From Christiangramia salexigens (GTDB lineage: Bacteria; Bacteroidota; Bacteroidia; Flavobacteriales; Flavobacteriaceae): DNA of 64,000 nucleotides. Position 1 is the first letter of the stretch. Each line of letters opens with the position of its first letter. Shown one piece after another: positions 34,660 through 43,217 of the stretch. Position numbers and translations under genes: made by a program. Where the stretch lies: contig NZ_CP018153.1 in NCBI RefSeq assembly GCF_001889005.1, positions 1,956,501 through 2,020,500 of the forward strand, read 5' to 3'. The notes under the pieces were generated by a model. The model searched no databases, was not told where the DNA came from, and was given only the letters and a program-made list of their open reading frames with translations.

Positions 34660-36207
34660 TTAGTTAAATGCACGTACTGCTCTAACTCTATAAGAGGAAC
34701 TTTTAGAGGATTGATTCCAATATTCAGCTGAAAAACTCCAGAAATAAGCTTCGTGAAAACTATACTCCTTGGCAGTCCAATACAAAGCTGGAGCAATATT
34801 ACCCAGACCCTTTTTAAATAATATTGTCATTTCTCTTGCTTCAAACAATGAAGGTAGGAACCAGTCTGTATAGCCACCTCCGTTATAATTAGAAGCAACA
34901 GATGCAGCATAATTGCCAGCCCCATGAGAGTTTAAGATTAAATCAGTATTGGTTTTACCCCAACCAATACCGTTTTGGGTAGCGCCACCATTAACATATG
35001 GCTCATTGATTGCAAAAGGGATTCCAGAACTTTGATCTTCTTTTGCAGCAACTAATCCGTTTCCATTCACAGCATCCATCCAAAAGATAAGACCTCCCTG
35101 ATATTCAAGACCGATCAATTCACTCATAGGCACTCCAGAATCTAAAAGTTGTTTTGGTGTTGATCCAGAGTTTAAACGCTCTTGTGGTGCCGGAGGTAAA
35201 CTAAAATCATATTTATTTAAACTTACATTCAGGTCATTATCTGCATTGGTACATCCTGCTCCGAAAGTAAAGACTCCATCTTTTCCTCCAAATCCGCCAT
35301 CACCTGATGTAGAAGCTTCGGCTGTATCAGCAAAACTACCGTTGTGGATCACTTCCCAGTTTCCGTCAGGTAAAGCTACCAGAATAGAATAATTAAAAGT
35401 CTCCTCTACTCCAATTTGATTAGGGTATTCTATACATAAAGGAGCACCGGAACCTTGCCATGAGATATTGCTATCCATATTAGCATCGTTTACACGAACT
35501 CCTTCTGCGTTGTATACTTCTACAGAGAAGATCGCTGGGAAATCGTAACCGTTGTAAGACTGACCAACATATGGACTTCCTTCTAAAGTATGCCACTGCT
35601 CATAAAATTCTGTACAAATATCTCCAAAGAAACAGATGGTGTTGATCTCTGTCTGACTGAAGGCAAACCATCCAAAACCAAAGTTCTGATAGTCAAAAGG
35701 TTCGTAACACAATACATCTACATTCACTTTTATCTTATCGAATTTATTAATCGTAAAAGGAAGATCCTTCACTCCTTTAAGATTCCAAAGTGTTTGATAA
35801 TAACTACCCATCATTGGTGCTGCCCACACGGCTGTTACACCATCTTCAGCATAAGCAACAAAAGAAGTTATTCTATACTCACCTTCATTTAATTTTAATG
35901 GTTCAGTTTCTGTATTATTATTGATTGCAACAAGATCCAAAGTATATTCCGTGGCAACATCGGCAGCATCCAGAATTGTTAATTTTACTAATGCAGCATC
36001 TATTTCAGAACATTCAGGAATTAAAGATTCAACTGCTTCTGCTTTTGACAAGTTTTGAGAGCCTCTTTGCGAAGATGCTGTATAATTTGATACATCGAAT
36101 ACTACTTCCTGAAAAGCAAGATCTTCAGATTCATTTACATCCTCTTTATTACAGGAAAGGATAAGCAGGCTGAAAAATAGGCCTGCAAAAATTTTTAAAT
36201 TTTTCAT
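34660..36207 (-). CDS. Surface lipoprotein with DUF1566/FISUMP-type C-terminal domain
   Basis: Lipoprotein of 515 residues (lipobox LILSC, Cys19). The N-terminal part (about 20-330) is a set of Bacteroidota-type beta-sandwich regions with no clear family motif. The C-terminal 150 residues carry GGLIFWMDAVNGNGLVAA (near 367-384), a YTDWFLPSLFEAREM block and a closing SSSYRVRAVRAF, which is the DUF1566 pattern. These domains are found on surface and adhesin-like proteins. A -33/-7 promoter pair lies about 47 bases upstream. Confidence 0.75.
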   Translation of the reverse strand: MKNLKIFAGLFFSLLILSCNKEDVNESEDLAFQEVVFDVSNYTASSQRGSQNLSKAEAVESLIPECSEIDAALVKLTILDAADVATEYTLDLVAINNNTETEPLKLNEGEYRITSFVAYAEDGVTAVWAAPMMGSYYQTLWNLKGVKDLPFTINKFDKIKVNVDVLCYEPFDYQNFGFGWFAFSQTEINTICFFGDICTEFYEQWHTLEGSPYVGQSYNGYDFPAIFSVEVYNAEGVRVNDANMDSNISWQGSGAPLCIEYPNQIGVEETFNYSILVALPDGNWEVIHNGSFADTAEASTSGDGGFGGKDGVFTFGAGCTNADNDLNVSLNKYDFSLPPAPQERLNSGSTPKQLLDSGVPMSELIGLEYQGGLIFWMDAVNGNGLVAAKEDQSSGIPFAINEPYVNGGATQNGIGWGKTNTDLILNSHGAGNYAASVASNYNGGGYTDWFLPSLFEAREMTILFKKGLGNIAPALYWTAKEYSFHEAYFWSFSAEYWNQSSKSSSYRVRAVRAFN

Positions 36208-36253
36208 AGATATTAAAATCGTTAATTTTTTGTTAATTCAAAATTGAACTAAG

Positions 36254-36285
36254 CAAAGGTATTCGACATTAATCTATGTTTTCAA
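36254..36285 (-). promoter_or_regulatory. Promoter of the FISUMP-like lipoprotein gene
   Basis: On the minus strand TTG (36283-36285), 21 bases, then TACCTTTG (36254-36261). Both elements match the Bacteroidota consensus. The -7 box is 47 bases before the ATG. Confidence 0.55.
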
Positions 36286-36757
36286 TCATTTAGCCGAAGG
36301 GGTTAAATATTCGTTAACTTATTTTTTTACCGTATTTTCCTACATTTAACAACCTACAAAAATTGTTAAAACAGGGTAAGTTTACTTTTAGTCTGTTTTT
36401 TAATCCTCTCATATATTAAAATGGTGATAATGCGAGTATTACTTACAACTTTTCTTACTTGTTAATTTTTTAACAGTTTGTAAGTTTATCTTGATTGAGA
36501 AAATTAGTGGACAGGGGTATATCCTACACCAAAATCAGCTTGAAAAAAATAATTATTAATGTGCGCTGACTTGGGCTCTATTCATTCGGTATAAGTATTA
36601 TCGCTTCGAAAAGAAAGTGAATTAAGAGCAATAAGACTGCAAGCATGGATACGCCCAGCTTCTGCATACAAAATCCCCAAAAAACATTAGGAAAAGCGTT
36701 AAATCAGCAACAACGTGATCTAAGCTAAATACGTCTTTACTTAATCTGTATGGTCGA
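36286..36757. other. Intergenic region with nested inverted repeats
   Basis: No gene is supported in this AT-rich stretch. An outer repeat ACTTACAA/TTGTAAGT (36441-36485) encloses an inner one, TGTTAA/TTAACA with a TTTT loop (36460-36475), giving a possible cruciform or hairpin. A 27-codon ATG frame at 36645-36728 has no support. The stretch follows the PfkB gene on the minus strand. Confidence 0.45.
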
Positions 36758-37660
36758 TTATTTTTCTCCTACGGGATCCAGAAAATTCTCGATTGTCTGT
36801 TGAGCCAATTCTGGAGTGGCTCCCTCCTGACCTGCAACAAGGGCTCCAACCGCACAAGCTGTATCCATTGCTTTCTGAGGTGATTTTCCTAGTAGTAATT
36901 TTGCGATCAAGGTGCCCAGAAAGGAATCTCCCGCGCCTACAGTATCTTTAACTTTTACCTTATAACCGGAATTGTAGTATAATTTCTTGTCGTGAAGCAA
37001 TACGGCGCCATGCCTTCCTTTAGTTACGCATATAGATTTCGCGTTGGATTTAACCGCAATAAAAAGAAGATTTTGCTCCAGAGAGTTGTATCTCGAACCC
37101 ATTATCCCGGCAATTTCAAAAAGCTCATCATCATTGAACTTAATAAATTCTGCATGTTGAATGAGTTCCATTAAAAGCTCCTTACTATAATGAGGTGGAC
37201 GCAAATTAAAATCCAGTACCCTGTATTTAGCTTTGGGAATCAAACCGAATAAGGTTTTTCGGCTCACCTCATCTCTGCACACAAGACTTCCAAATATAAA
37301 AGCGTCTGAGTCTTCTACAGATTTTACCATATTTGGATCAAGCTCTATCTTATCCCATGCAGCCGGATATTGTATGTCATAAGTAGCCGACCCACCAGAT
37401 GAAAGTTCTACATTCACCATCCCGGTAGGATGTTGTTCATCCTTTTTAATATTCCCTGTCTCAACTCCCATACTTTGGAGATATTCGATAAGCTGCGCTC
37501 CTTTTTCATCATTCCCAACTTTGCTTATCATCTCAGTATGAACTCCCATACTGCTAATTCGACTCGCTACATTTAAAGGGGCTCCACCAATTCTTTCAAG
37601 ATCGGGAAATACATCCCATAAAATTTCACCAAAACAAACGGCTCTTACTTTTTTACTCAT
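36758..37660 (-). CDS. PfkB family carbohydrate kinase (fructokinase-like)
   Basis: Sugar kinase of 300 residues. The first PfkB signature is the GGAPLNVA segment (25-32) and the second is DTVGAGDSFLGT (239-250), with GAGD at 242-245 and catalytic Asp245. An N-terminal GEILWDVFPD block is typical of fructokinases. It should phosphorylate a furanose sugar such as fructose with ATP. It is a single gene here; no transporter or glycosidase is adjacent. Confidence 0.88.
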   Translation of the reverse strand: MSKKVRAVCFGEILWDVFPDLERIGGAPLNVASRISSMGVHTEMISKVGNDEKGAQLIEYLQSMGVETGNIKKDEQHPTGMVNVELSSGGSATYDIQYPAAWDKIELDPNMVKSVEDSDAFIFGSLVCRDEVSRKTLFGLIPKAKYRVLDFNLRPPHYSKELLMELIQHAEFIKFNDDELFEIAGIMGSRYNSLEQNLLFIAVKSNAKSICVTKGRHGAVLLHDKKLYYNSGYKVKVKDTVGAGDSFLGTLIAKLLLGKSPQKAMDTACAVGALVAGQEGATPELAQQTIENFLDPVGEK

Positions 37661-37807
37661 GGGCCTGAAATTACAAATTTTACTTAGAATATGATTTAAG
37701 TCAGGGAATTTGATTAAAAAAAGTGCCTCTAAACTTTGAGAAATATTAGTTTTAATTGCAGGCTAAAGTCTTTTTCCTGATGACTGTGAACTTTGTAAAA
37801 CTTTAAC

Positions 37808-37836
37808 TTGAACTTATTTAATTTTCTATAATTTTG
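37808..37836 (+). promoter_or_regulatory. Promoter of the TerC gene
   Basis: TTG (37808-37810), 18 bases, then TAATTTTG (37829-37836), matching the -33/-7 pair; the ATG follows 22 bases after the box. Confidence 0.55.
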
Positions 37837-37858
37837 AGGCTTCACTAAGCATTTTATT

Positions 37859-38596
37859 ATGGAGATCTTTTTACAACCCGATACCTGGGTAGCTTTACTT
37901 ACCCTTACATTTCTGGAAATTGTTCTTGGTATAGATAATATCATTTTCATCTCTCTTGTTGCGGGAAAGGTTCCTGAAGAGAATCAGAAAAAAGCAAGGT
38001 TGGGAGGTCTTACCATTGCGCTGGTAATGAGGATACTATTACTTTTAAGTATTGCCTGGATAATTGGCCTTACCAAGCCGGTACTCACGATCGCCGATTT
38101 TGAACTTAGCTGGAGAGATATTATCCTAATTGCAGGTGGTATTTTTCTACTTGTAAAAAGTACACTAGAAATTCATCATAAAGTAGAGGGACAGTACGAA
38201 GAAAGTGAGACAGGTGAAAAGGTCAAGAAAACCATGAGTTTTTCATCGGCGATCCTCCAAATCGTTTTACTGGACCTGGTATTTTCTTTTGACTCCATAC
38301 TTACAGCCGTTGGTCTTACCGATGAGATCATCCTGATGGTCATCGCCGTGATAGTCGCTATCATAGTAATGATGATCTTTGCCAAACCGGTAGGTGAATT
38401 CGTTAACGATCATCCCACCATCCAGATCCTGGCTTTATCTTTCCTTATCTTAATTGGAGTTATGCTTATAGTGGAAGGCGCACATTATCATGTACCTAAA
38501 GGATATATCTACTTTGCGGTATTCTTCTCGTTGGCGATCGAGATGCTCAACATGAGATACCGAAAAAAGAATAATACTCAATCCAAAACTTCATAA
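37859..38596 (+). CDS. TerC family integral membrane protein
   Basis: Membrane protein of 245 residues with seven predicted helices. The TerC acidic motifs are intact: LEIVLGIDNIIF (19-30) and DLVFSFDSI (about 138-146), two inverted halves with Asp in helices, a likely metal site. Relatives export manganese or protect metalated exported proteins. The last 19 bases overlap the tail of the convergent DUF1989 gene. A promoter lies just upstream. Confidence 0.9.
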   Translation: MEIFLQPDTWVALLTLTFLEIVLGIDNIIFISLVAGKVPEENQKKARLGGLTIALVMRILLLLSIAWIIGLTKPVLTIADFELSWRDIILIAGGIFLLVKSTLEIHHKVEGQYEESETGEKVKKTMSFSSAILQIVLLDLVFSFDSILTAVGLTDEIILMVIAVIVAIIVMMIFAKPVGEFVNDHPTIQILALSFLILIGVMLIVEGAHYHVPKGYIYFAVFFSLAIEMLNMRYRKKNNTQSKTS

Positions 38597-39159
38597 TGAA
38601 TAGGTTTAAAACTACCTCCATTGCTGTCTTCAGCAGAGCAGGCAGTTAGTCCTACGATAAGATCCATTTTAGCTTCAAATAGTACGTGGTCCCCTGCTTT
38701 ACTTAAAGGCGGGTCCACACTGAGCTTACCATCTTGCTGAAACTGAACGTTCATAAAGATGTTAAACGCAGTTGGGATGTCATCCGGTTCAATATCGAAT
38801 TTCGCCAGATTGGTGTATAAATTCTCAAAACAACTGGGGTGATACTCCTCATTATTATACATGATCTTAAAGGTTTCCGGACTACATGGAGCAAGCAAAA
38901 AGTCATTACGTCCATTGGTGTCTTCCAGTATCTCCATCATTTTATTACTTCGGTTACTCCATAGAAAATCACCTTTACTTATAAGGATGCTTTCCTCAAA
39001 ATCTAAGGTTTTCCCACTGGAGATCTTTTCACGGGTATCGGCAGCATTGAATAACACCATATCACTTACCTGTTCTCCCTTTGGATCTATCACCTTTAAT
39101 TTCTGACCTTTTCTGATCTTAAATCCTGCTCCGCTTTGTTTTGAAATTTCCTGAATCAT
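38578..39159 (-). CDS. DUF1989 / urea carboxylase-associated family protein
   Basis: Cytoplasmic cupin-like protein of 193 residues. Diagnostic segments are GAGFKIRKGQKLKVIDPKG (10-28), a LLAPCSPETF region (near 87-96) and the CFENL motif (110-114). The family includes the urea-carboxylase-associated proteins, some of which are subunits of carboxyguanidine deiminase in guanidine degradation. No urea or guanidine carboxylase is seen in the window. It is the last gene of the minus-strand cassette that begins with the SDR gene, 55 bases after PaiB. Its 3' end overlaps TerC by 19 bases. Confidence 0.85.
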   Translation of the reverse strand: MIQEISKQSGAGFKIRKGQKLKVIDPKGEQVSDMVLFNAADTREKISSGKTLDFEESILISKGDFLWSNRSNKMMEILEDTNGRNDFLLAPCSPETFKIMYNNEEYHPSCFENLYTNLAKFDIEPDDIPTAFNIFMNVQFQQDGKLSVDPPLSKAGDHVLFEAKMDLIVGLTACSAEDSNGGSFKPIHYEVLD

Positions 39160-39214
39160 ATCTTTCTATTTGCAAATTCATAATCTAATTTATGTCACTT
39201 GCTTTTTTTCCTTT

Positions 39215-39826
39215 CTATAAGTCGTTTTCAGCTTTAATATCTGCACTCAGATCGCGTTCCATATTATTTCCTTTGTCCAGTTGTGAAACCACTGCTTTGA
39301 TATCGTCTTTTTGATAGCTTTGATGAAGTTTGGCGACTCCCTGAACTTTGAACGGCTCCAACCAGAAGCCGGTGATCAATGGTAAATGATCCACCAGCAT
39401 TTTCTTAGGAATATCCTTATAATACAATGGGTCTTCCTGATCTTTTTCAAATTTCCCCACCAGCTTTTTAAGAGAGTCTTCAAGTTCTGCTCCAGTCTGC
39501 AACCTGACCCTGGCATTGACGTGTACGGCAGAATAATCCCAGGTGCTTATATCCTTTTCCTTGTACCATGAAGAGGAAATATAGGAATGTGCTCCCTGAA
39601 ATATTAGAAGTGCCTCGGCCCCGTCTTTGAGATATTTTGAGATCTCATTATGCTTTGCAGTATGTGAAAAAAGACTCCAGTCGTTCTCATTACCCTCAGT
39701 CAGAATTGGAACATGCGTAGCGACAAGATTTCCACCCTGAACAACCATACTGGCAAACGGATTACTTTCTATAAATGAAAAAATAAATTCTTTATCGTCC
39801 TTTTGGTACTTAAGTGGTCTGTACAT
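39215..39826 (-). CDS. PaiB family FMN-binding protein
   Basis: Split-barrel flavin-binding protein of 203 residues. The opening MYRPLKYQ, the FASMVVQGGNLVATHVPIL block (24-42) and the SSWYKEKDISTWDYSAVHV block (84-102) define the PaiB family. In Bacillus, PaiB is linked to polyamine acetylation and protease control. The gene directly abuts the YqcI/YcgG gene: its ATG is next to the upstream stop codon with no gap. Confidence 0.9.
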   Translation of the reverse strand: MYRPLKYQKDDKEFIFSFIESNPFASMVVQGGNLVATHVPILTEGNENDWSLFSHTAKHNEISKYLKDGAEALLIFQGAHSYISSSWYKEKDISTWDYSAVHVNARVRLQTGAELEDSLKKLVGKFEKDQEDPLYYKDIPKKMLVDHLPLITGFWLEPFKVQGVAKLHQSYQKDDIKAVVSQLDKGNNMERDLSADIKAENDL

Positions 39827-40513
39827 TTAATTACTATTATGAAACGGGCATTTCCATTTTTTGCCTACTGCCCTTCCGCTATATTGTCTCGCTTCGCTAT
39901 TGGAACCAAAATCCTCAAGCATTGGATTAATATTACCCTGCAACTTCTCGTCACGTTCTCTTATTTTATCGCGTACTTTCTCATAAGACCCCATTTCTCT
40001 TAATTTCTCAAATTGCCAATGCAAATTGAAAGCTATGGCCGGATGCGGACTTTGTCTTGCTTTTCGCGAAGCACCGGGATGCATGCCAACAATATAAAAA
40101 GCTCTCCCTCCCAGGCTAAAACTAAAATGTTCGTCTTCTGGATCCCTGCTAACTTCAGGATCCCATTCAGCATCATCTACAAGATGTAAATTCTTCAATT
40201 GTTTCCATAGTTGATTTTCGAATTCAATTTCGGAATAATCAGGCGAATCTGGAAATACAGCCAAAAATGTTTTAAAGTCATTGGATTCAAAATCATAATT
40301 CGAAATGTATTTCTCAAGGTCCTGAATTAACTGTTTAGCCGTTTCAGTAGAACCGAAATTTGAATACGAATTAAGCTCTACCTGATCCATGCTAAATACG
40401 GTTTGAGCCATAATGCATGGATGGTTATCCTTTATAATAAAATCCTCAAAAGCTTTCTTTAAATTAAGCTTTTCCTTTTTCGCCCTGTTTCGGGTAGCAT
40501 TCATCACTTCCAT
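39827..40513 (-). CDS. YqcI/YcgG family protein (GntA-like heme N-oxygenase family)
   Basis: Protein of 228 residues. Family marks include an N-terminal NHPCIMAQTVF block (34-44), the FSFSLGGRAFYIVGMHPGASRKARQ block (about 130-154) and the C-terminal KWKCPFH, with conserved Cys and His. The guanitoxin enzyme GntA, a heme-dependent N-hydroxylase of a guanidino substrate, belongs to this family, so a similar hydroxylation is possible here. The gene abuts PaiB and follows SemiSWEET by 39 bases. The substrate is not known; the function is inference from family. Confidence 0.82.
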   Translation of the reverse strand: MEVMNATRNRAKKEKLNLKKAFEDFIIKDNHPCIMAQTVFSMDQVELNSYSNFGSTETAKQLIQDLEKYISNYDFESNDFKTFLAVFPDSPDYSEIEFENQLWKQLKNLHLVDDAEWDPEVSRDPEDEHFSFSLGGRAFYIVGMHPGASRKARQSPHPAIAFNLHWQFEKLREMGSYEKVRDKIRERDEKLQGNINPMLEDFGSNSEARQYSGRAVGKKWKCPFHNSN

Positions 40514-40552
40514 ATCTTTTCTTTTTCTATCAATTTTTTATTTAGCAAAGGC

Positions 40553-40825
40553 CTAATCCTTCTTTTTCCTGTAACGCAGCATGAGGTAAAACATAAATGA
40601 ATTTAGCGCCAGGGATACCCCATTGGTCGCTATGATAGGAATGTCGTTCTGAGTAAAACCATAGACGACCCAAAGTCCTACTCCCAGCATTAAAATGGCA
40701 AACATTCCCGGCGAAACATCATTCACTTTTTTGGTTTTCCATGCCTTTTTGATCTGCGGAATTACAGCTACCGTTGTACAAATTCCGGCTACAAGGCCTA
40801 AAATTTCTTCCCAGCTTAAAGTCAT
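40553..40825 (-). CDS. SemiSWEET-type PQ-loop transporter
   Basis: Three-helix membrane protein of 90 residues with the PQ motif in AVIPQIKKAWKTKKVNDVSPGMF (20-42). Half-size SWEETs dimerise to carry sugars or small solutes. The C-terminus is basic (RYRKKKD). It lies one base downstream of the DUF421 gene, so the two are translated together. Confidence 0.9.
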   Translation of the reverse strand: MTLSWEEILGLVAGICTTVAVIPQIKKAWKTKKVNDVSPGMFAILMLGVGLWVVYGFTQNDIPIIATNGVSLALNSFMFYLMLRYRKKKD

Positions 40826-40826
40826 A

Positions 40827-41351
40827 TTAAAATCGATCTACATCTTTAATTAACCAGTCTTCAAGTGTTCCTTTCTCATCATCGGTATGCAAGACAGAGA
40901 TATCACCAGTGGTCTCAAAAACCACAGCCCTTACCTGCCCAAGAGAAGTCACGTTAGCCTCTCTTAATTTAGACCTCAGGTCATCCTCACTTACTCTGGC
41001 TTTTTTCAGATTATCATAAAAGATCTTCTTTTCTTCCATTAGCAATAGAGGTGAATTATCCACGGCAATTCTAACCGGTTTAAATCTTCTTAATAATGCT
41101 ACACCTATCTGAAGCAGATAAATAGCAGCAAGTCCAACTATGCCATCCAAAAGACTTATATTTTTTGACAGGACTGTGGTGGCTATAATAGAACCCACCG
41201 CAACAGTCATGGCAAAGTCAAAACTGGACATTTTAGAAAAGCTTCTTTTTCCTGCAAGTCTTGTAAACAATATCACCGCAGCATAAATTCCCGTAGCTGT
41301 TATGATGATCGCAAGTAGCGCCTGCCAATCTGTTGTGAACCATTTTTCCAT
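40827..41351 (-). CDS. DUF421 (YetF-like) membrane protein
   Basis: Protein of 174 residues with three N-terminal helices (about 10-30, 45-60, 66-85) and a soluble C-terminal domain. The TRLAGKRSFSKMSSFDFAMTVAVGS block (30-54) and the SPLLLMEEKKIFYDNLKKARVS block (99-120) are the DUF421 signature. Function is unknown, but relatives in Bacillus are spore- or stress-linked. It follows the SDR gene by ten bases. Confidence 0.9.
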   Translation of the reverse strand: MEKWFTTDWQALLAIIITATGIYAAVILFTRLAGKRSFSKMSSFDFAMTVAVGSIIATTVLSKNISLLDGIVGLAAIYLLQIGVALLRRFKPVRIAVDNSPLLLMEEKKIFYDNLKKARVSEDDLRSKLREANVTSLGQVRAVVFETTGDISVLHTDDEKGTLEDWLIKDVDRF

Positions 41352-41361
41352 AAGTCTATTT

Positions 41362-42210
41362 TTAACCTCCTACTATTTCACCCCCATTTATATGTATCAC
41401 CTGCCCCGTCATATAACTACTGTCCTTACTTGCAAGGAAAACGTAGGCCGGGCCAACCTCGCTGGGCTGACCAGCTCTTCCCATTGGTGTATCCTGACCA
41501 AAGTCTGAAATATCATCAAAGGTTGAAGGGATCAATGGTGTCCAGATAGGACCGGGCGCCACCGCATTAACTCTAATACCTCTGTCTACCAGCATTTTTG
41601 ACAGGGAACGGGTAAAACTTGTTATTGCACCTTTGGTGCTGGAGTAATCCAGCAAGTGTTCACTACCACGATAGGCCGTAACAGACGTAGTATTAATGAT
41701 GACCGCATCTTTTTTTAAATGCTCCAATGCAGCTTTTACCAAATAGAAATAAGGATATAAATTAGTCCTGAAAGTGGCATCAAATTGCTCTGAAGTTACC
41801 TGTTCTACTTCCTCTTTTGGAAATTGCATGGCTGCATTATTTACGAGAATATCTATTTTCCCAAATTCTGAGATCACATCATCTATGACTCTAATACAAA
41901 AATCCTCTTCTTTCAGATCACCCGAAATAATCAGGCATTTTCGCCCCTCTTTCTCTACAAGTTCTTTTGTAAGTTTTGCATCTTCTGTCTCTTCGTAGTA
42001 AACAATTGCAATATCTGCACCCTCTCGTGCAAAATGAACTGCGGCACTTCTGCCAATTCCGCTATCACCTCCGGTAATTAAGGCGGCTTTGTTCAACAGC
42101 TTTTCACTGCCTTTATAATCCTTCCTGATTATTTCCGGCTCCGGATTCATCCTGAATTCATCTCCCGGTTGTGATTGATCCTGATCTGGAAAACTTTCCG
42201 GCTTACTCAT
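41362..42210 (-). CDS. SDR family oxidoreductase (stress-protein type)
   Basis: Short-chain dehydrogenase of 282 residues with a 40-residue N-terminal extension (PDQDQSQPG) typical of the YdaD/YghA group. Cofactor motif TGGDSGIG (46-53), NNAAM (124-128), and the catalytic Ser176, Tyr189 and Lys193 are all in place. The substrate is unknown. It is the first gene of a six-gene minus-strand run (SDR, DUF421, SemiSWEET, YqcI/YcgG, PaiB, DUF1989). Confidence 0.92.
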   Translation of the reverse strand: MSKPESFPDQDQSQPGDEFRMNPEPEIIRKDYKGSEKLLNKAALITGGDSGIGRSAAVHFAREGADIAIVYYEETEDAKLTKELVEKEGRKCLIISGDLKEEDFCIRVIDDVISEFGKIDILVNNAAMQFPKEEVEQVTSEQFDATFRTNLYPYFYLVKAALEHLKKDAVIINTTSVTAYRGSEHLLDYSSTKGAITSFTRSLSKMLVDRGIRVNAVAPGPIWTPLIPSTFDDISDFGQDTPMGRAGQPSEVGPAYVFLASKDSSYMTGQVIHINGGEIVGG

Positions 42211-42440
42211 CAGCTTAATTTTAATTTACTTGAGATACACCTTGATAAAAAAGCTATTGAATAAGGATAATTACCTGAGCGATTTATTGGTTTCATAGGT
42301 GGGTTTTATTGGTTAGAAGTCTAAATTACAATGCTTTTCCCCAAAATAAATGTTAAGCAATCTTAAGCCTTTGTAAAAGGTGTCGAACCTTGACCATTAA
42401 GGTTAAAAAATGGTTCAAATGAATTAATTATCTTTCGGGA

Positions 42441-43154
42441 ATGAGTGAATTTTTAAAGATAGGCCACCGTGGTGCCAAAGGTCATTTGGCAGAGAATACT
42501 CTGGAAAGTATTCAAAAAGCTATAGACCTAGGGGTAGATGCTATAGAAATAGATGTGCATAAATGCGCCAGCGGCGAACTGTGGGTATTCCATGATTTTA
42601 CCCTGGACAGGACGACTAACGGAAGTGGTGAAATCGCAAAAAGACCTGCTGAGGTATTAAAAGAATTAAAAGTTGAAGGTTATTACAAGATTCCGCAGTT
42701 AACCGAAGTTCTTGATCTCATTGAAGGCAAATGTGACATTAATATAGAATTGAAAGGCCTAAACACAGCTAAACCGGTATGTCACGAAATTAGACAAAGA
42801 ATAAGTACAGGAAAATGGAAGTATTCAAATTTTCTCATTTCCAGTTTTCAAAAAAATGAACTTTTTGAAGCAAGAAATACAGATGAAGAGGTTCTTCTTG
42901 CTGTACTTAGCAAGGCCAGTGTGCCTGAAGCCATAGAATTAGGAAAACGGCTGAATGCGATGGCTATTCATCCATCGCTTGGTATTATCACCAGAGATAA
43001 TATCAAGCTTTCACAAGATGCAGGTTTTACGGTAAATGTGTGGACGGTTAATGAAAGAGAAGATATCAGGCGAATGATAGAATTTGGGGTGGACGGTATC
43101 ATTTCAGACTACCCAAACCGATTGATCAATCCTGTACTGGGTCTAAACCCCTGA
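42441..43154 (+). CDS. Glycerophosphodiester phosphodiesterase
   Basis: GDPD TIM-barrel enzyme of 237 residues. Catalytic motifs: GHRGAKG (8-14), ENTLES (18-23), EIDVHKC with Glu36, Asp38 and the loop ending in His51 (FHDFTLDRTTNG, 50-61). No signal peptide is seen, so it acts in the cytoplasm, releasing glycerol 3-phosphate from phospholipid deacylation products. Upstream a TATCTTTC sequence (42429-42436) is a one-mismatch -7 box. Confidence 0.93.
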   Translation: MSEFLKIGHRGAKGHLAENTLESIQKAIDLGVDAIEIDVHKCASGELWVFHDFTLDRTTNGSGEIAKRPAEVLKELKVEGYYKIPQLTEVLDLIEGKCDINIELKGLNTAKPVCHEIRQRISTGKWKYSNFLISSFQKNELFEARNTDEEVLLAVLSKASVPEAIELGKRLNAMAIHPSLGIITRDNIKLSQDAGFTVNVWTVNEREDIRRMIEFGVDGIISDYPNRLINPVLGLNP

Positions 43155-43217
43155 TCAGGAATTTTCGGCTTCAATATTTATCTCCTTATTTTTACCGGAA
43201 ATTAAAAGAACATAAGA

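Noticed and set aside
36645-36728. 27-codon ATG frame in the gap before the PfkB gene
   Set aside because: Short, no promoter or conserved motif, and composition does not stand out; coding is not supported.
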